The notes below the pieces were generated by a model. The model was not told the origin of the DNA, searched no databases, and saw only the letters and a list, made by a program, of their open reading frames with translations. The translations under genes and the position numbers were made by a program. A stretch of 10,306 bases of DNA from an uncultured Eubacteriales bacterium (GTDB taxonomy: Bacteria; Bacillota; Clostridia; Monoglobales; Monoglobaceae), in assembly GCA_900552305.1 (NCBI GenBank), contig URZD01000068.1, positions 1 through 10,306 of the forward strand, written 5' to 3'. Shown here piece after piece: positions 7,417-10,306 of the stretch (the first letter of the stretch is position 1; the number at the start of each line of letters is the position of its first letter).

Positions 7417-8298
7417 ATGACAGCAGGAAAAAAATTTAACCTTGTTTTAAATATAATATTTATCATACTGGCGTTTTTGTGCCTGTTTCCGATTCTGCTT
7501 ACATTGAGCATTTCGTTTAGCAGTACCGAAAGCATTATGCAGTACGGCTACAGGCTGATACCGGCGAAATTCAGCGTTGATGCGTACAAATATATTTTCG
7601 GCGACCCGTCAACCATTTTAAACGCGTACGGAGTAACGATTTTTAATACGGTAGTGGGAGCCGCGGCGTCCGTTTTGGTTATCTCACATGTTGCGTACCC
7701 GCTTTCAAGGTCGGATTTTAAGCTAAGGCTGCCGATTACATACTACATACTGTTTACAATGCTTTTCAGCGGCGGTCAGGTCGCGGGATATATGGTAACC
7801 ACCACTATGTATCACTTGCAAAACACAAGGTGGGTTATGATACTGCCGTGCCTTATGAGTCCGTGGTATATGGTGGTGCTGAGGACATTTTTCAAAACAG
7901 GCGTACCCAACGCAATTATTGAGTCGGGTAAGCTGGACGGTGCGGGTGAGCTGAGAATTTTGTGGCAGCTTATATTCCCGATAGCGCTCCCCGGAATTGC
8001 GACAATCGCGCTGTTTCAGGTACTTATGTTCTGGAACGAATGGAATTTGCCGCTGCTTTACATAACAAATCCAAAACTGTATAATTTGCAGTTTCTTTTG
8101 CAGCAGATGATGCAGAATATTCAGATGATAAACGAAAGTCCGGAATTTGCGGCGCAGTCGGCGGGTGCGGCAAAGCTGCCGACAGAGAGCGCAAGAATGG
8201 CGCTTTGCTTTGTGGCAATGGGTCCGATTCTTGTCACATATCCGTTCTTTCAGAAGTATTTCATTCAGGGTCTTACGGTAGGCTCGGTTAAGGAGTAA
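7417..8298 (+). CDS. YtcP/LplC-like CUT1 ABC sugar permease
   Basis: This is the second membrane subunit of the importer, 293 residues. About six membrane segments lie near 10-31, 73-95, 106-126, 138-158, 187-208 and 262-282. The EAA loop is degenerate, IIESGKLDGAGELRILW (167-183), keeping the central DGAG and the trailing FPIALP. This matches YtcP/LplC-type permeases, which pair with LplB-type ones. GGGGAGG (7399-7405) lies immediately after the stop of the first permease and fixes the ATG at 7417. The partner pair, together with the DUF3502-type binding protein that follows, points to a larger oligosaccharide rather than a simple sugar. That specificity is an inference from the family. Confidence 0.93.
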   Translation: MTAGKKFNLVLNIIFIILAFLCLFPILLTLSISFSSTESIMQYGYRLIPAKFSVDAYKYIFGDPSTILNAYGVTIFNTVVGAAASVLVISHVAYPLSRSDFKLRLPITYYILFTMLFSGGQVAGYMVTTTMYHLQNTRWVMILPCLMSPWYMVVLRTFFKTGVPNAIIESGKLDGAGELRILWQLIFPIALPGIATIALFQVLMFWNEWNLPLLYITNPKLYNLQFLLQQMMQNIQMINESPEFAAQSAGAAKLPTESARMALCFVAMGPILVTYPFFQKYFIQGLTVGSVKE

Positions 8299-8343
8299 AT
8301 AATTAAAAAATATATATAAATTTCAGAAAAGGTGGTAGAAGTT

Positions 8344-9825
8344 ATGAAAAAAGTAATTGCAATGCTTATGTCGGCGGCTGTGCTGTGCGGAGCACTTTCC
8401 GGCTGCGGCGGCAGAAAGACTGCGGAGGTCACGGAGGATCCGAACACGGTACCCAAGGACACATACGAAATCCAGTGGTATCTTATGGCGGACGCGCAGA
8501 AGGACGTGGTAAGCGTAGAGGAGGCTTTGAACGATTATCTTAAAGATAAGATTAACGCAACGGTAAAGATAAACTGTCTGCCGGCGGCGCAGTATACGAA
8601 AAAGCTAAGTACAATGATAGGTGCGGGCGAATATTTTGACCTTGCATTCGTTGCAAAGTGGGCGCTTGACTATGTGGGCAACTCGCGTTCGGGCGCGTAT
8701 TTTGATTTAACCGATTATCTTGATACATATTTAAAGGATGCAACCGCGACAATCGGCAAGGATAACCTTAAATATTCATACATAGACGGTAGACTTTATG
8801 CGCTGCCGGTATACAAGGAAATGGCAAGTCAGTACGGCTGGATTTACAGAAAGGATATTGCGGATAAGTACAATATCGATATGACAAAGTACAAAACATT
8901 CGAGGAGCTTGAGCCGGTTATCAAAATGATTAAGGAGAACGAGCCGGATATTAAGTACCCGATTGATTGGGAATACGGCGGCGGAACGCCGAGTATGCTG
9001 CACAGAACTGCGGGATTTATGTACTTTGACGGCAGCTATGACAACAAGGCGATAAACGTATACGCAACAAAGGAATACAGACAGGACTGCGAGGTTGCAC
9101 ACGATTTTTATACAAAGGGTTATGTTCGTCCCGACGTGCTTACTGCAACTGACCAGATTCAAAGGATGAGCGAGGGCAAGACGTTTGTTATGCTCATTCC
9201 GCTCAAGCCGGATAAGGTAAATGAGGTATTCAAAGATACAAAATATGATTTTGCACAGGCGGAGGTAACGGAGCCGATTGTTGATATGCTTGCGGGTACG
9301 GGATCGATGCAGGCGGTTTCCGCAACAAGCAAAAATCCGGCGCGCGTTATGAGATTCTTAAACCTTCTCAATACCGACCCGTATGTGAAAAACCTTGTTG
9401 TTCACGGAATCGAGGGCAAGCACTACACAAAGGTTGACGAAAAAACGGTAAAGCCGATAGCGAACAGCGGCTATGACCTTTATGCCAACAGCTGGTCAAT
9501 CGGCAATGTATTTCTTGACTATCTGCTCCCGAACGAGGACCCTCAAAAGCATGAAAAGCTGAAAGCGTTTAATGACGAAGCGGTGGACTACGGCTACAGC
9601 AGATTTTTGAATAAGGAAGTCAAGGATCCTGATATAAAGCAGAGAGGAATTGAAATAAGCAACACAATAAATAACTACGATAAACAGCTTGTATTGGGCG
9701 TGGTGGATGTTGAGCCGACGTTGACGGAATTTCTTAATGCTCTCAAAAAGGTAGGCGTTGACGATAGCATAGCGGATCTGCAGAAGCAGCTTGATGAGTT
9801 CAATCAAACCAAGGACAAGAACTAA
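8344..9825 (+). CDS. LplA-like extracellular solute-binding lipoprotein with DUF3502-like C-terminus
   Basis: This 493-residue lipoprotein is the probable cognate binding protein of the two permeases. The signal peptide ends in a good lipobox, LSGC (18-21), with C21 as the anchor. The mature N-terminus has the LplA-type pattern: VEEALNDYLKDKINATVKIN near 58-77, then a KKLSTMIGAGEYFDLAF-like segment. The C-terminal segment, from about 444, has VLGVVDVEPTLTEFLNALKK and DLQKQLDEF, resembling DUF3502 of this group. The length fits the large (about 500-residue) binding proteins that partner LplB/YtcP permeases. The start is the ATG at 8344, eight bases after AAAAGGTGG (8327-8335); a GTG at 8332 opens the same frame but lies within that site. 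The 45 bases before it are very AT-rich, with no convincing promoter. The ligand is not known. Confidence 0.92.
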   Translation: MKKVIAMLMSAAVLCGALSGCGGRKTAEVTEDPNTVPKDTYEIQWYLMADAQKDVVSVEEALNDYLKDKINATVKINCLPAAQYTKKLSTMIGAGEYFDLAFVAKWALDYVGNSRSGAYFDLTDYLDTYLKDATATIGKDNLKYSYIDGRLYALPVYKEMASQYGWIYRKDIADKYNIDMTKYKTFEELEPVIKMIKENEPDIKYPIDWEYGGGTPSMLHRTAGFMYFDGSYDNKAINVYATKEYRQDCEVAHDFYTKGYVRPDVLTATDQIQRMSEGKTFVMLIPLKPDKVNEVFKDTKYDFAQAEVTEPIVDMLAGTGSMQAVSATSKNPARVMRFLNLLNTDPYVKNLVVHGIEGKHYTKVDEKTVKPIANSGYDLYANSWSIGNVFLDYLLPNEDPQKHEKLKAFNDEAVDYGYSRFLNKEVKDPDIKQRGIEISNTINNYDKQLVLGVVDVEPTLTEFLNALKKVGVDDSIADLQKQLDEFNQTKDKN

Positions 9826-9845
9826 ATCCGATTAGGAGAACAGTA

Positions 9846-10306
9846 ATGAACAAAACACTAAAATGTATTATCGTAATAATAAGCGCGATTTCGGTTTTGT
9901 GTATTCTGACCTTTGCGGAGACGGTTGAAAATATCAGCTTGACTTCGGACGGGGCGGAGATCGCGCTATCCGCCGCTGCGGACGGCGCCCTTGCAACGGT
10001 TGATGTTGCGGCTCTCAATCGGCTGAATGTTGAGCTTGGTGCATTAAATGCGGAGAGCGTGTCGGCGGTTATCGTACCGGTAAAGGACGGGGGCGCCGCG
10101 GCTTTGTCCGCGCAGAATGTCGTATACGCAGCGCAAAAGCAGACGACAGACGGCGCTGCAGAGTTTGTATTCCGCATGAAACAGTCCGCGTCAAGCGGCA
10201 TATACGCTTTGCTTGTCGGCGGAGCGGACAGCGGATACATCACCCGATATTTCAGGGCAAAAAACAGAAATATACCGTTTGATACGGTTGAAGGTCAGCG
10301 TGTTGA
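9846..10306 (+). CDS. Secreted protein of unknown function, N-terminal 153 residues (runs off right edge)
   Basis: The frame opens at an ATG at 9846, seven bases after AGGAG (9834-9838), and stays open to the window end. It starts 20 bases after the binding-protein stop, so it looks like part of the same operon. The N-terminus MNKTLKCIIVIISAISVLCI is a signal peptide, with a likely cleavage after LTFA (residue 24). The rest is alanine- and serine-rich with alternating hydrophobic residues, and a segment ASSGIYALLVGGADSGYI (about 118-135) suggests beta-sandwich or Ig-like modules. Such modules occur at the front of large secreted or surface-layer-attached polysaccharide enzymes of Clostridia, so an extracellular glycan-degrading or glycan-binding protein is plausible. 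No catalytic domain is visible here. The DNA is markedly richer in GC than the preceding genes (57% over 9901-10260 by direct count). Confidence 0.75.
   Translation, partial: MNKTLKCIIVIISAISVLCILTFAETVENISLTSDGAEIALSAAADGALATVDVAALNRLNVELGALNAESVSAVIVPVKDGGAAALSAQNVVYAAQKQTTDGAAEFVFRMKQSASSGIYALLVGGADSGYITRYFRAKNRNIPFDTVEGQRV

Noticed and set aside
8273..8301. Possible internal promoter before the large binding protein (TTACGG, 17 bp, TAAATA)
   Set aside because: The -35 matches only two of six consensus bases and the AT-rich spacer makes chance -10 matches easy.
9800..10243. Leftward open frame of 147 codons opposite the secreted protein
   Set aside because: It is antisense to a gene with a signal peptide and a good ribosome binding site, has no site of its own, and its Ala/Ser/Pro-rich product reflects the GC-rich complementary strand.

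Overview
The window looks like chromosomal DNA from an anaerobic, plant-fibre-using member of the Clostridia (Firmicutes), probably a gut or rumen type. This rests on moderate GC (about 45% in spot counts), strong GGAGG-type ribosome binding sites, lipoprotein binding proteins, a YesM/YesN-type two-component system and a CUT1 sugar importer with no ATPase gene of its own. The assignment is inferred from gene style, not from a marker gene.

Layout. At the left edge (1-165, minus) is the N-terminus of an unrecognised protein, with its own extended -10 promoter and a 23-bp-period direct repeat upstream. Next, also on minus, is a two-component operon: a membrane sensor histidine kinase (1886-3649) and an AraC-type response regulator (327-1889), overlapping by ATGA. 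The divergent intergenic region (3650-3866) holds a promoter for each direction and a perfect 18-bp direct repeat with a 21-bp period abutting the rightward promoter. This is the likely operator of the response regulator. Rightward runs a tightly packed operon: a lipoprotein solute-binding protein (3867-5003), a cytoplasmic GH10-family glycoside hydrolase (5021-6367), two CUT1 permeases (6421-7398, 7417-8298), and a second, larger LplA-like binding lipoprotein with a DUF3502-like C-terminus (8344-9825). It continues into the start of a secreted protein (9846 to the window end) whose DNA is clearly richer in GC.

How it fits together (inference). The kinase senses an extracellular saccharide, perhaps through a binding protein. 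The regulator binds the 21-bp-spaced repeats and switches on the importer operon. The importer takes up oligosaccharides using an ATPase encoded elsewhere (MsmX/MsmK type), and the cytoplasmic GH10 enzyme cleaves them. The GH10 fold would suggest xylo-oligosaccharides, but several canonical glycone-subsite residues are replaced, so the substrate is uncertain. Most of the window is a recognisable carbohydrate-utilisation locus. The less ordinary points are the two operator-like repeat pairs, the divergent GH10, the two different binding proteins in one operon, and the compositional shift in the exported protein at the right edge. I see no RNA gene, insertion sequence, CRISPR array or origin.
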